Below, piece after piece: positions 35,552 through 44,725 of a stretch of 64,000 nt of DNA. The notes below the pieces were generated by a model, which searched no databases, had not been told where the DNA came from, and was given only the letters and a program-made list of their open reading frames with translations. Made by a program: the position numbers and the translations under genes. The DNA comes from an uncultured Roseivirga sp. Its GTDB lineage: Bacteria > Bacteroidota > Bacteroidia > Cytophagales > Cyclobacteriaceae. Location of the stretch: assembly GCA_947493005.1 (NCBI GenBank), contig CANLOY010000006.1, forward strand, positions 186,001 to 250,000, read 5' to 3'. The first letter of the stretch is position 1, and the number at the start of each line of letters is the position of its first letter.

Positions 35552-37957
35552 CTAGTATAAAGGAGGAAACTTATCAGGTTCAACCTCTCTCATCAGTTCG
35601 TAAATCTTATCGAAGATAGTCTCTACATTTGGCTTCGAGAAGTAATCTCCGTCAGAAGCATAGGCGGGCCTGTGTTCTTTAGCCGCAATAGTAACAGGCT
35701 CAGAATCTAAATGGAAATAGCCCTTTTGCTCTTCTACAACCTTTTGCATCATATAGGCTGAAGCTCCTCCGGGCACATCCTCATCGGCAAACACCACACG
35801 GTTGGTTTTCTTCAGAGATTCTACAATGCTATGGTCTACATCAAATGGCAATAATGTTTGCACATCTATTACTTCTACAGAAACACCAATTTCTTCCAGT
35901 TCTTGCGCAGCCTGCATAACAATCCTACACATAGAACCGTAAGTCACTACAGTCACATCTGTACCCTCCTTTAAAATCTCAGGTTTACCCAATGGAGTAG
36001 TAAACTCTCCAATATTATCAGGAATTCTTTCTTTCAACCTATAACCATTGAGACACTCTATGATTATTGCTGGATCGTCAGACTTGAGCATAGTGTTATA
36101 GAAACCTGCAGCTTGAGTCATATTTCTTGGAACCAATACATTAATACCCCTTAGACTATGTAGAATCATACCCATCGGTGAACCTGAATGCCACACACCC
36201 TCCAAACGGTGTCCACGGGTTCTTATAATAAGAGGTGCCTTTTGTCCACCCAAAGTTCTGTACTGCAATGTTGCCAGGTCATCTGAAAGCGTCTGGAGCG
36301 CATACAGAAGGTAATCTAAATATTGAATCTCGGTTATAGGTCTTAACCCTCTAAGTGCTGCCCCAATACCTTGTCCAATGATAGTAGTCTCCCTGATTCC
36401 CGTATCAGTAACTCTTAAACTACCGTACTTATCCTGCAACCCTGCAAAGGCCTGATTCACATCACCTATCTTCCCCACATCCTCGCCAATTGCAAATACT
36501 CTTGGGTCTCTACTAAACGCAGCATCGAAACAGGCTTGCAGCACTTCTCTGCCGTCCACCAAAGGAGAAGATTCTGAAAACTCTGCTTTAATTTCACTTA
36601 CCTTAATCGAAGCGTTGGCCGATTGACTCATTACATGAGAATTGTAACGGTCGTGATTTCTCTCCTCTTCTTTCTTTAACCAAGCAACCAACGTTGCTCT
36701 CGAAGCAGTTTCCTCAGTTCTGGTTAACCTTAATACTTTCTTAACTGCTCTTATTGTATCAAGTCTTATGGCATTTATTGTACTTTTTAGCTCTGAAACG
36801 ATCTGAAGAATTGTACCTCCATATTCGCTTTCTTCGCCTAAAGCTTCCATTATTTCTACTGCCCTATCTTGATCAGATTTTATATCTCCGATAAAGGCTT
36901 TCCACGCATTCTCTCTTGCAGACTTTGCTACTGCTTTCGCTTCCTTCTCAACACCAGCAATATCCTCCTCTGAAGCTAATTCATTTTCCAGAATCCATTT
37001 CCTGAATTGAACAATACAATCATGCTCTTTCTCCCACTCCAGTCTTTCCTTAGGCTTATACCTTTCATGGGAGCCCGAAGTTGAATGTCCTTGAGGTTGG
37101 GTCATTTCCTGAACGTGGACCATTACTGGAATGTGTTTGTCACGTGCTATCTTGGCAGCATTTTCAAAAGTCTCCAGCAAGCCCTCATAATCCCAACCTC
37201 TGGCATTTAAGATTTCATACCCAAGCTTGTCTTTAGTCCTTTGCATTCCAGAAAGAAATCCGGAGATACTACCTCCCGTAGTATGATATTCTTTAGGTAC
37301 AGAAATACCATAGTCATCATCCCAAACAGAAAGCACCATTGGTACCTGTAAGACTCCCGCTGCATTCATTGATTCAAAAAAATGCCCCTCAGAAGTAGAT
37401 GCATTGCCTATAGTTCCAAATGCTACTTCATTTCCTTTGATTGAAAAATCAGTAAAACCATGTAACTCTTTGTTTTCTCTATACAGTTTAGAAGCATAGG
37501 CCAAACCTACAAGTCGAGGCATCTGACCCGCGGTAGGAGAAATATCAGAACTGGAATTTTTCATCTCAGTCTGCTTCTTCCAATCTCCATTTTCATCCAG
37601 AAGCCTGGTGGAAAAATGCCCGTTCATAAGTCTTCCACCCGAAGCTGGTTCAGCTTCTATTGAAGTATGAGCATAGAGTTGCGCAAAGTATTCCTGAATG
37701 GAAAGACATCCGATAGCAAACATAAAAGTCTGATCTCTGTAATAGCCAGAGCGAAAGTCACCATTCTTGAAGACCTTTGCCATGGCTATTTGAGCCAGCT
37801 CTTTACCATCTCCAAAAATGCCAAACTTGGCCTTTCCCATGAAAACTTCCTTTCGACCAATTAAACTAGCTTCTCTACTTTCATAGGCTAAACGATAGTC
37901 TTGAAGAATCTCTTCTATGCTAACTTTCCGCTTGTTAATTGTCTTAGGTGTTCCCAC
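35552..37957 (-). CDS. Fused E1 alpha-beta subunits of a 2-oxoacid dehydrogenase
   Basis: 801-residue thiamine diphosphate enzyme that decarboxylates a 2-oxoacid for transfer to an E2 lipoyl domain. The alpha half (about 1-440) has GHFSTRLLD, the ThDP site GNASTSEGHFFESMN with DDDYGISVP, and the phosphorylation-loop-like HSTSGSHERYK. The beta half (about 470-801) has IGEDVGKIGDVNQAF, RVTDTGIRETTIIGQGIG, GHRLEGVWHSGSPMG and DVQTLLPFD. Alpha and beta are separate genes in many bacteria. The branched-chain type is the likeliest; pyruvate is possible. The start is GTG at 37957, supported by the promoter 41 nt before it. No E2 or E3 gene is adjacent. Confidence 0.9.
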   Translation of the reverse strand: MGTPKTINKRKVSIEEILQDYRLAYESREASLIGRKEVFMGKAKFGIFGDGKELAQIAMAKVFKNGDFRSGYYRDQTFMFAIGCLSIQEYFAQLYAHTSIEAEPASGGRLMNGHFSTRLLDENGDWKKQTEMKNSSSDISPTAGQMPRLVGLAYASKLYRENKELHGFTDFSIKGNEVAFGTIGNASTSEGHFFESMNAAGVLQVPMVLSVWDDDYGISVPKEYHTTGGSISGFLSGMQRTKDKLGYEILNARGWDYEGLLETFENAAKIARDKHIPVMVHVQEMTQPQGHSTSGSHERYKPKERLEWEKEHDCIVQFRKWILENELASEEDIAGVEKEAKAVAKSARENAWKAFIGDIKSDQDRAVEIMEALGEESEYGGTILQIVSELKSTINAIRLDTIRAVKKVLRLTRTEETASRATLVAWLKKEEERNHDRYNSHVMSQSANASIKVSEIKAEFSESSPLVDGREVLQACFDAAFSRDPRVFAIGEDVGKIGDVNQAFAGLQDKYGSLRVTDTGIRETTIIGQGIGAALRGLRPITEIQYLDYLLYALQTLSDDLATLQYRTLGGQKAPLIIRTRGHRLEGVWHSGSPMGMILHSLRGINVLVPRNMTQAAGFYNTMLKSDDPAIIIECLNGYRLKERIPDNIGEFTTPLGKPEILKEGTDVTVVTYGSMCRIVMQAAQELEEIGVSVEVIDVQTLLPFDVDHSIVESLKKTNRVVFADEDVPGGASAYMMQKVVEEQKGYFHLDSEPVTIAAKEHRPAYASDGDYFSKPNVETIFDKIYELMREVEPDKFPPLY

Positions 37958-38263
37958 AGGCTTATCAGTTTAAATGAGCGATTGTTTTTCCACAAAACAG
38001 GAATCAAAAGTAATCAATAATTTAAACAAATCAAATTTGGTTTTACACCCTTAAAACACAAATCCAAAGAATATTATTCTGTTAATGATTTTTAACCAAT
38101 TTTGAAGTTTTGAAAAATTAATTTTAACAAAATAAAATTTGTTTCATTTTTCAAAGAAAAGAACATAATTCTATGTTTTTCGATTCTACGCATAAATGAT
38201 TCTGAATAACAAATCAAGCCCGCTTTTTTAATTTAATTGCAATCGTTTGTTGCCTTGCCTTAC
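37958..38263. other. AT-rich divergent spacer between the E1 gene and ald
   Basis: About 340 nt of very AT-rich DNA between two divergent genes. It contains the E1 promoter (38005-38035, minus) and the ald promoter box (38264-38271, plus). No coding frame or strong repeat is seen in between. Confidence 0.6.
38005..38035 (-). promoter_or_regulatory. Promoter of the E1 gene (TTTG-N19-TACTTTTG)
   Basis: Minus-strand TTTG (38032-38035), 19 nt, TACTTTTG (38005-38012): same spacing as the act operon promoter. The start would be near 37998, about 41 nt before the GTG start codon. Confidence 0.7.
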
Positions 38264-38271
38264 TATATTTG
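38264..38271 (+). promoter_or_regulatory. ald -7 promoter box
   Basis: TATATTTG fits TAnnTTTG. The nearest upstream TTTG (38246-38249) is only 14 nt away, so the -33 element is uncertain. Leader to the ATG at 38302 would be about 24 nt. Confidence 0.5.
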
Positions 38272-38301
38272 CGCTCATTCAAATTTAAACGTCCTTTTAT
38301 C

Positions 38302-39417
38302 ATGATCATTGGCGTACCCAAGGAAATCAAAAACAACGAAAACAGAGTAGCCGCTACTCCTTCTGGTGTGGCAGAGCTTACAAAAAGAGGTCATACCGTT
38401 TATGTTCAATCTACAGCTGGTTTAGGCAGTGGTTTCTCCGATGAGGACTATACCAATGCCGGAGCTCAGATTCTTCCGACCATAGAAGAAACTTATGCCA
38501 TTGCTGAAATGATTATGAAGGTAAAAGAGCCTATCGAACCTGAGTACAAACTCATCAAGGAAGATCAGTTACTTTTCACTTATTTTCACTTTGCTTCTTA
38601 TGAGCCACTAACTAAGGCAATGATTGAAAACAAGTCTGTTTGCCTTGCTTATGAAACTGTAGAGAAAGCCGACAGAAGCCTCCCTTTGTTAGTACCTATG
38701 TCTGAAGTGGCTGGAAGAATGGCTACTCAAAAAGGTGCTAACTACCTTGAAAAACCACTTGGTGGAATGGGCAAACTTTTAGGCGGTGTACCTGGTGTAC
38801 TTCCTGCAAATGTACTTGTACTTGGTGGAGGTATTGTAGGAACTCAAGCGGCTAAAATGGCAGCCGGACTGGGTGCCAATGTTACCATGATGGATATTAG
38901 CTTAAAAAGACTAAGAGAGCTTGATGATATCATGCCTGCAAATGTTAACACCATGATGTCAAACGAGTATAACATCAGAGCGATGATCAAAGATGCTGAT
39001 CTGATCATTGGTGCTGTACTGATTCCAGGTGCAAAAGCTCCTCACTTGATCACAAGAGATATGCTGAAGGACATGAGACCTGGCACTGTACTGGTTGACG
39101 TAGCAGTTGATCAAGGTGGGTGTATAGAAACTTGTAAACCAACGACTCACGCTGAACCTACTTTCGTGATTGATGATGTTTTACATTACTGTGTTGCTAA
39201 CATGCCTGGTGCTGTACCTTACACCTCTACCCTTGCATTGACCAATGCCACATTACCGTATGCTATTCAGTTAGCTAACAAAGGGTGGGTAAAAGCTTGC
39301 CAGGATGATACTGAGTTAGCCAAAGGTCTAAATGTAATTAATGGTGATGTAGTATACGAAGCCGTAGCCGAAGCCTTTGACCTACCTTACGTAGATGTAG
39401 AAAAGTATATAGCTTAA
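38302..39417 (+). CDS. ald: Alanine dehydrogenase
   Basis: 371-residue NAD-dependent alanine dehydrogenase (L-alanine to pyruvate and ammonia). It starts MIIGVPKEIKNNENRVAATPSGV, the family's N-terminus with the pyruvate-binding Arg and Lys. EDQLLFTYFHFASYE and the Rossmann motif GGGIVGTQAAKMAAGLGA follow, with MDIS binding the ribose, and DVAVDQGGCIETC near the C-terminus. An in-frame TTG 11 codons upstream is inside the promoter box, so the ATG at 38302 is the start. A terminator follows 20 nt beyond the stop. Confidence 0.95.
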   Translation: MIIGVPKEIKNNENRVAATPSGVAELTKRGHTVYVQSTAGLGSGFSDEDYTNAGAQILPTIEETYAIAEMIMKVKEPIEPEYKLIKEDQLLFTYFHFASYEPLTKAMIENKSVCLAYETVEKADRSLPLLVPMSEVAGRMATQKGANYLEKPLGGMGKLLGGVPGVLPANVLVLGGGIVGTQAAKMAAGLGANVTMMDISLKRLRELDDIMPANVNTMMSNEYNIRAMIKDADLIIGAVLIPGAKAPHLITRDMLKDMRPGTVLVDVAVDQGGCIETCKPTTHAEPTFVIDDVLHYCVANMPGAVPYTSTLALTNATLPYAIQLANKGWVKACQDDTELAKGLNVINGDVVYEAVAEAFDLPYVDVEKYIA

Positions 39418-39437
39418 GAAGCAAAACGATATATTTG

Positions 39438-39469
39438 AAAGGAACTTCTACTTTAGGAGTTCCTTTTTT
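39438..39469 (+). terminator. ald terminator
   Basis: 9-bp stem AAAGGAACT (39438-39446) and AGTTCCTTT (39458-39466), 11-nt loop, followed by TTTTATT. Confidence 0.85.
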
Positions 39470-39495
39470 ATTACTACCCTCTGGAGAAAGATAAA

Positions 39496-40308
39496 ATGAG
39501 CGAAACTGCATTAGTAACCGGTGCTGCCGGTGGTATTGGATTTGAATTCTGCAAACTAGCTGGCAACAAGGGTTACAACCTTGTAATGGTTGATTTAGAT
39601 AGCAAAGGTCTTGAGAGAGCCAAGAGTCAACTGAGTCAGGAACTCAAAGTGAATATCCAAACACTTACTCAAGACCTTTCAGAGGAGTCTGCAGCAACTA
39701 ATATTGTAGAGTTTCTTAACCAGCAAGGCATTACAGTAGAGCTACTCTTTAACAATGCTGGCTTTGGTAATTTTGGATACTTCTCTGAAAGCAGTTGGGC
39801 AAAGGATAGAGCCATGCTGCAAGTTCACATGATTACCACCACCCATTTAACTAAACTCCTGCTTCCCGGAATGATCTCTAGAGGAAAAGGATACATTTTA
39901 AATAATGCATCGGTTGCAGCTTTTGTACCAGGACCTTTAATGTCCACCTATCATGCTTCCAAATCATACTTACTCAACTTTACTCAGGCACTGGCCAATG
40001 AAATGAAGGGTACAGGAATAAAAGCCTCTGTGCTTTGTCCTGGAATGACCAAAACAAACTTCGCCAAAGCCAATGGAAATGATGAGCCCAACATTAAGTT
40101 TAACATCATGGACAGTGACTATGTCGCATCTTTTGCCTTTGAGGCATTAATGAAAGGAAAAGTAGTAATTGTACCAGGTTTCTGGAATAAGTTAAGTGCG
40201 TTTTTACCAAGACTACTCAGTAGAAACACCGTTGCTAATATGGTTGGTAATATTCAGAGGAAAAACCATGCAAAACGTGCCGATCAAAAAGCCACTAAAA
40301 CAGCATAG
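39496..40308 (+). CDS. Short-chain dehydrogenase/reductase
   Basis: 270-residue SDR. Cofactor motif TGAAGGIGFEF, Asp in MVDLD at the end of the second strand (prefers NAD), NNAGFGNFG, and the catalytic set S (LNNASVAAF), Y and K (TYHASKSYL). The C-terminal part (NIMDSDYVASFAFEALMKGKVVIVPGFWNKL) fits the DltE/YqjQ-like branch often annotated as oxidoreductases acting on lipids or steroids. The substrate cannot be told. It lies after the ald terminator, so it is probably transcribed separately. Confidence 0.88.
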   Translation: MSETALVTGAAGGIGFEFCKLAGNKGYNLVMVDLDSKGLERAKSQLSQELKVNIQTLTQDLSEESAATNIVEFLNQQGITVELLFNNAGFGNFGYFSESSWAKDRAMLQVHMITTTHLTKLLLPGMISRGKGYILNNASVAAFVPGPLMSTYHASKSYLLNFTQALANEMKGTGIKASVLCPGMTKTNFAKANGNDEPNIKFNIMDSDYVASFAFEALMKGKVVIVPGFWNKLSAFLPRLLSRNTVANMVGNIQRKNHAKRADQKATKTA

Positions 40309-40321
40309 AAGCCCTTTTTTT

Positions 40322-40786
40322 TTATTCAAGCATTAATTTTAGACTAGCATAATCCGGAATTTCTTTCACTGTTTCGAACTGATCTGGTGACTGTTTGCAT
40401 AAACAAGCATAAGTTACCATACCATTTGTAACCACCAGTAGCCTGGCCTCACAAACCGAATTGTACATAGCCAGCTGTCTCACCGTAGATTCATCAATAG
40501 CTACTGAAGGTGCTTTACACTCCACTAACACAAGAGGCTTTAAATCGTCACTTAAAACCATAATATCACTTCTCTTAGAAAGTGAATTGTACTTTAGGCC
40601 TGTCTCAACACTTGTACGAGAGGCCGGGTAGCTCAAATGAATGTTTAAGAAGTTCAAAAAATGCTGCCTAACCCACTCTTCAGGTGTTAAAACGACAAAT
40701 CTCTTTCTTATTGGATCAAAAATACTTAACTTGTCCGAATTTTGCCGTACTCTATAAGCGTACTTTGGAAGGTTCAGCTCTAGCAT
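40322..40786 (-). CDS. Stand-alone HsdR N-terminal-like nuclease domain protein
   Basis: 154 residues corresponding to the HsdR_N domain of type I restriction enzymes, alone. The PD-(D/E)xK pattern is present: RSDIMVL, then LVLVECKAP, and a following Q in STVRQLAMYNS. No helicase part, HsdM or HsdS gene is nearby, so this is not a type I system. Such solo proteins are frequent in Bacteroidota and their role is unknown. A TAGCTTTG box (40791-40798, minus) ends 4 nt before the ATG, so the message may be nearly leaderless. It is divergent from the AMP nucleosidase gene. Confidence 0.82.
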   Translation of the reverse strand: MLELNLPKYAYRVRQNSDKLSIFDPIRKRFVVLTPEEWVRQHFLNFLNIHLSYPASRTSVETGLKYNSLSKRSDIMVLSDDLKPLVLVECKAPSVAIDESTVRQLAMYNSVCEARLLVVTNGMVTYACLCKQSPDQFETVKEIPDYASLKLMLE

Positions 40787-40834
40787 TTGGCAAAGCTATA
40801 TAAATCATCAAACAAAACTTTAAAAAAGAAACAT

Positions 40835-41608
40835 ATGAAGACAAAACAAGAAATAGTTGATAACTGGCTACCAAGATACACAGGCGTTCCATTAGATGAA
40901 TTCGGGGAGTATATACTCCTGACTAACTTTATCAACTACGTTCATATGTTTTCAGAAAAGTTTGGAGTTGAAATAAGGGGCAAAGACAAACCAATGCAAA
41001 GTGCTACTGCCGAAAACATCACCATAATTAACTTTGGTATGGGTAGTGCAATGGCCGCAACGGTTATGGATTTATTAAGTAGCATTCACCCCAAAGCCGT
41101 ACTTTTCCTCGGCAAGTGTGGGGGCTTGAAAAAGAAGACACAACTGGGTGATCTGATACTACCTATAGCAGCCATTCGAGGCGAAGGAACCAGCAATGAC
41201 TATATGCCGGTAGAAATCCCTGCTCTTCCATCGTTCCGCCTGCAGAGGTCCGTTTCTTCAATGATCAAGAAGCATGAAAGAGACTACTGGACAGGTACCT
41301 GCTACACGACCAACAGACGGGTTTGGGAGCATGATAAAGCATTTAAGAAGTATCTGAGAAAAATCAGAGCTATGGCAGTAGATATGGAAACTGCAACCTT
41401 GTTTACTGTAGGGTTTGTCAATGAGATTCCTCGAGGAGCCTTACTTCTGGTATCTGATAATCCAATGATCCCTGAAGGGGTAAAAACCGAGGACAGTGAT
41501 AAAAAGATTACGAGCGACTACGTGACTGCCCACCTGGATATTGGGATAGATGCATTACGCGAACTTCGAGATTCTGGAGACTCTGTGAAGCATATGAGAT
41601 TCGAATAA
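40835..41608 (+). CDS. AMP nucleosidase
   Basis: 257 residues from the ATG at 40835 (a TTG at 40787 is in frame but sits in the promoter region of the divergent gene). The fold is that of PNP/UDP-phosphorylase family nucleosidases: NFGMGSAMAATVM for phosphate or ribose, FLGKCGGL, GDLILPIAAIRGEGTS, AVDMETATLFTVGF with the Met-Glu pair that binds ribose, and LLVSDNP with the catalytic Asp. AMP nucleosidase (AMP to adenine and ribose 5-phosphate) is the assignment used for this Bacteroidota group. Other purine nucleosidases remain possible. Confidence 0.85.
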   Translation: MKTKQEIVDNWLPRYTGVPLDEFGEYILLTNFINYVHMFSEKFGVEIRGKDKPMQSATAENITIINFGMGSAMAATVMDLLSSIHPKAVLFLGKCGGLKKKTQLGDLILPIAAIRGEGTSNDYMPVEIPALPSFRLQRSVSSMIKKHERDYWTGTCYTTNRRVWEHDKAFKKYLRKIRAMAVDMETATLFTVGFVNEIPRGALLLVSDNPMIPEGVKTEDSDKKITSDYVTAHLDIGIDALRELRDSGDSVKHMRFE

Positions 41609-41611
41609 GAT

Positions 41612-41636
41612 AAAAGGGGGACACCTCCCCCTTTTA
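41612..41636 (+). terminator. AMP nucleosidase terminator
   Basis: 9-bp stem AAAAGGGGG (41612-41620) and CCCCCTTTT (41627-41635) with a 6-nt loop, 3 nt after the stop codon. Confidence 0.88.
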
Positions 41637-41816
41637 CACACAAACACACACGAAATTAGTCCTTACGAACCAATATTTTTGATACATACCTTTTGGGATC
41701 GGCATGAAATTTCATCAAATATAATCCAAATTTTCATTTCGTAACATCAATTGAATTTTATTTAAAGTGCTACAATACTTTTTATAGTAAGTCATAAGTC
41801 CCTGAACTGACATCTG

Positions 41817-43130
41817 TTAAGAAGTTCTCATTTGTTCCGCTGTCAAATCGACCTTTACTCTTCTAATGAGTATAAGACCTACAATAAAAAATACACTAAG
41901 TCCAAGCGCACTATAACGCATCGATCCTGTTAACCACTCAATGGAACCATAAGCCAGTGTGCCCGCTACAATCGATATGTTAAATGTTACATCATAGAAG
42001 CTAAAGAAGGATGCGTGATCTTCAGTATCTTCTGGTATCAGCTTGGAATAGGTAGATCTAGACAAAGACTGAACTCCTCCCATAATAAGACCTACCATAA
42101 AGGCTAATCCATAAAACTGGGTAGCTGAATTCACAAAAAATGCTACAACACATACTACTACCCAAATGACGATCATAATCATCAATGAATAGACATTCCC
42201 TTTTCTTTTAGATATACCCGCAAAAAGATAAGCTCCTCCTATTGCCACCAGCTGAATAATCAACACGGTAATAATTAATGATTGAGTTTCAAGCTTCAAC
42301 TCTTTAGCACCAAAGAGAGATGCCAGATACATTACAGCTTGCACCCCGGCATTAAAGAAGAAATAGGCTAACACATATCTCTTAAGGTTTGGCATTTCTT
42401 TTACCCTCCTGTATACCAACTTCAGTTCCTGATATCCCTTTCTAAACCAATGCTCTGTAGTTGTTCTATTAAAAGGGTTAGCAGGCAACCTCTTAAAGGT
42501 AATTTGCGCAAACCCTGCCCACCAAACTGCAACAGTTAGAAAAGATATCCGTGCTGGCAACGTGCCATCTTTCATTCCAAACAACTCTGGCATCTGAATC
42601 ATCATAAGGTTGACGATTAAAAGAATAACACTTCCAACATACCCCAATGAATACCCTTTTGCACTCAACTTATCAAACCTATCTGGAGTAGCTACCTCAG
42701 GTAAATACGCATCATAAAAAACCAACCCTCCAGAATACCCTATGCTTGCCAGTATTACTGTCACTATAGCAAACTCTATATTGCTTCCATCAAAAAAGAA
42801 CATTGCTGCACAAGCCGCAGATCCCAGGTAAGCAAATACTTTGAGAAAAGTCTTCTTCTTTCCTGTATAGTCTGCTATCCCTGTCAAAAGAGGCAAAATC
42901 AATGCAGTAAAGAGAAAGGAAAATGACAATGCATAAGAGTACAATACCGTATTTGGAAGCTGCCAACCAAAAAAATCGACCAGTTTACTACCGTCAGAAT
43001 TCGTTGTTACCTGCTCATAGTATATTGGGAATACCGCAGTAGTAATTGTCAACGAATACACTGAATTGGCCCAGTCGTACATACACCATCCATTGGTGAT
43101 ACGTTTATCATTTAGCTTAATACTACTCAT
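41817..43130 (-). CDS. MFS transporter of the Atg22/UMF1-like family
   Basis: 437-residue membrane protein with about twelve helices. The N-terminal signature ITNGWCMYDWANSVYSL and the loop GGLVFYDAYLPEVATPDR are characteristic of the Atg22/UMF1 branch of the major facilitator superfamily. In the second half GVQSLSRSTYSKLIPEDTE matches the MFS motif A region. Yeast Atg22 exports amino acids from the vacuole; bacterial substrates are not established. It follows the exbD operon terminator by about 20 nt and has no partner gene in the same operon. Confidence 0.87.
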   Translation of the reverse strand: MSSIKLNDKRITNGWCMYDWANSVYSLTITTAVFPIYYEQVTTNSDGSKLVDFFGWQLPNTVLYSYALSFSFLFTALILPLLTGIADYTGKKKTFLKVFAYLGSAACAAMFFFDGSNIEFAIVTVILASIGYSGGLVFYDAYLPEVATPDRFDKLSAKGYSLGYVGSVILLIVNLMMIQMPELFGMKDGTLPARISFLTVAVWWAGFAQITFKRLPANPFNRTTTEHWFRKGYQELKLVYRRVKEMPNLKRYVLAYFFFNAGVQAVMYLASLFGAKELKLETQSLIITVLIIQLVAIGGAYLFAGISKRKGNVYSLMIMIVIWVVVCVVAFFVNSATQFYGLAFMVGLIMGGVQSLSRSTYSKLIPEDTEDHASFFSFYDVTFNISIVAGTLAYGSIEWLTGSMRYSALGLSVFFIVGLILIRRVKVDLTAEQMRTS

Positions 43131-43151
43131 AGACAGACATCTTATTTAGAC

Positions 43152-43184
43152 ATAAAAAAAGGAGGCCGCAAAGCGGTCTCCTTT
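43152..43184 (-). terminator. Terminator of the exbB-exbD operon
   Basis: Minus-strand AAAGGAGACCGC pairs with GCGGCCTCCTTT (one mismatch), 3-nt loop, followed by TTTTATG. It lies 22 nt beyond the second exbD stop. Confidence 0.82.
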
Positions 43185-43205
43185 ATATCTGAAAAAGTTA
43201 TAATA

Positions 43206-43667
43206 TCAATTGTCTTTAGCCTTAGTTGGCGCAGCATACATGATTTTACGGGCATTAGCCTCCCTCAACTCTGTTTGTATATCAACGATAATACCCATTT
43301 TCGTATCATCATCAACTTTTAAAGAAACAGTAATCTGATCACGCTCTACTTCGCTCAATTTTGACTTCTCCTGGTTAACCCAGTTTACAATACCATCAAT
43401 GCTAATAAACGCATCGTTAGCTTGAATCAACTCTACTTCCCCAAAAGACTTATCCTTTGGTTTTCCAACGTACAAATAGGTAACCAGCTTTTTCTTTTCA
43501 AGCTTAACCAATTGTTCAGCTCTAGGAATATCCTGCTCTACCATTAACTCTGTTTCTCTCAATACGGTAGTCACCATAAAGAAGAACAAAAGCATAAAGA
43601 TAATATCAGGCAATGCTGCCGTAGGGATATCCTGACTCGATTCACTCTTTTTCTTGAACTTAGACAT
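43206..43667 (-). CDS. exbD: ExbD/TolR-family protein (second copy)
   Basis: 153-residue ExbD/TolR protein, part of a proton-driven motor that energises outer-membrane transport. It has a short cytoplasmic N-terminus (KKSESSQDIPTAALP) and one membrane helix with the conserved Asp (PDIIFMLLFFFMVTTVLRE). A periplasmic domain of about 100 residues follows. It starts 1 nt after the first exbD stop. The pairing of two different exbD genes with one exbB is typical for Bacteroidota. No tonB gene is adjacent. Confidence 0.9.
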   Translation of the reverse strand: MSKFKKKSESSQDIPTAALPDIIFMLLFFFMVTTVLRETELMVEQDIPRAEQLVKLEKKKLVTYLYVGKPKDKSFGEVELIQANDAFISIDGIVNWVNQEKSKLSEVERDQITVSLKVDDDTKMGIIVDIQTELREANARKIMYAAPTKAKDN

Positions 43668-43668
43668 A

Positions 43669-44331
43669 CTAACCTCCTACTGTTGATGGTTCTGCAATTG
43701 AAATAGCCTTAGGGATTCCATTACGTGCCCTGTCATACATTTCTTTCTGGCGAGGGTCGTTTCTGTTTAACTTTCTGAATTCTTCATCAGTCAAACCCAC
43801 TCTCTCACCATAAATCCTGTTATATGCCGCGTTGAGCTCATCCAAAATACTAATGAATATATCGTAGCTACTACCGCGGTCCGCTTTCAATGAAATAATT
43901 GCGCTACCCGGCCCATCAGACGATTCTGAAGACCCAAGATTTTGAGCAATATAAGATTTCATTGATGCTGGTAATGATGCGTAAACATCATTATCACTGA
44001 CTTTATTTTTACCTTTTTTGGCATCGCTAGGCTTACCAAAGTTCAGTACAAAGTCATACACCATACCTCTGATCTGACTAACATCATCAAGTGGTTCATC
44101 TTCAACCAATAATCTATCTTGAGAGTTAATCTGTATTTTAAACAGATTTCGCTCTTGTTGTTTGATTTCTATTGGCTCATCTTCTTCCTGTTTCGGAGGA
44201 AGAAGAAGTGTCAAACCCTTGTTAGTGGCAATCTGAGTAGTTACAAGAAAGAATATCAAGAGCAAGAATGCGATATCGGCCATAGAGCCTGCATTCACTT
44301 CCTGACTTCCTTTGTTTTTACTTCTTGCCAT
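43669..44331 (-). CDS. exbD: ExbD/TolR-family protein (first copy, long form)
   Basis: 220-residue ExbD/TolR protein. The membrane helix is SMADIAFLLLIFFLVTTQI with the conserved Asp. The periplasmic part is longer than in the second copy and contains a KKGKNKVSDNDVYASLP insert and the segment ISLKADRGSSYDIFISILDEL, typical of the ExbD fold. The C-terminus (RNGIPKAISIAEPSTVGG) is extended. It lies 4 nt after the small membrane protein gene. The two ExbD proteins probably form a heterodimer, an inference from pairing. Confidence 0.9.
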   Translation of the reverse strand: MARSKNKGSQEVNAGSMADIAFLLLIFFLVTTQIATNKGLTLLLPPKQEEDEPIEIKQQERNLFKIQINSQDRLLVEDEPLDDVSQIRGMVYDFVLNFGKPSDAKKGKNKVSDNDVYASLPASMKSYIAQNLGSSESSDGPGSAIISLKADRGSSYDIFISILDELNAAYNRIYGERVGLTDEEFRKLNRNDPRQKEMYDRARNGIPKAISIAEPSTVGG

Positions 44332-44335
44332 AATG

Positions 44336-44698
44336 TTATCTTACAATTCTTGCTATAGACGAGTATACTAAACCAACCACTGCTATAACAACTAAAACTA
44401 AAGTAGTTGTCATTGCTCCACCTACCAGTTTATAGGTAGAACGAGCTGAATCGCTAGTAGGGTCAAACTTAGAAGCTTCAAGTGCCTTAGCAGTAGAAGC
44501 ACCAAATTCAGCAGGTGCCATTGAATAACCAATAAAGAAGATAATCAATAACACACCAATACCAATTGCGCTTTTCAAAAGCGTCTTAGGATTGCCAAGA
44601 GAATTAATCAGATTCATTACAATAGCAGCTAAAGCAGCTATTCCAATCAAAACGAATGCTCCATACAATCCAATATCAATCCATTGTTCCTGACTCAT
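44336..44698 (-). CDS. Small three-helix membrane protein of the exbB-exbD operon
   Basis: 120 residues with three membrane helices (about 8-32, 40-62 and 90-115) and almost no soluble part. Helix 2 ends GYSMAPAEFG; the last helix is GAMTTTLVLVVIAVVGLVY. This protein occurs between exbB and exbD in many Bacteroidota operons, but its role is not known; an extra stator component is a reasonable guess. It is 27 nt after exbB and 4 nt before exbD. Confidence 0.75.
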   Translation of the reverse strand: MSQEQWIDIGLYGAFVLIGIAALAAIVMNLINSLGNPKTLLKSAIGIGVLLIIFFIGYSMAPAEFGASTAKALEASKFDPTSDSARSTYKLVGGAMTTTLVLVVIAVVGLVYSSIARIVR

Positions 44699-44725
44699 AA
44701 TTTATCTTTTTAGAGTTGACAATGA

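Noticed and set aside
40322..40786. A type I restriction-modification system
   Set aside because: Only the HsdR N-terminal domain is present; there is no helicase, HsdM or HsdS gene in the window.
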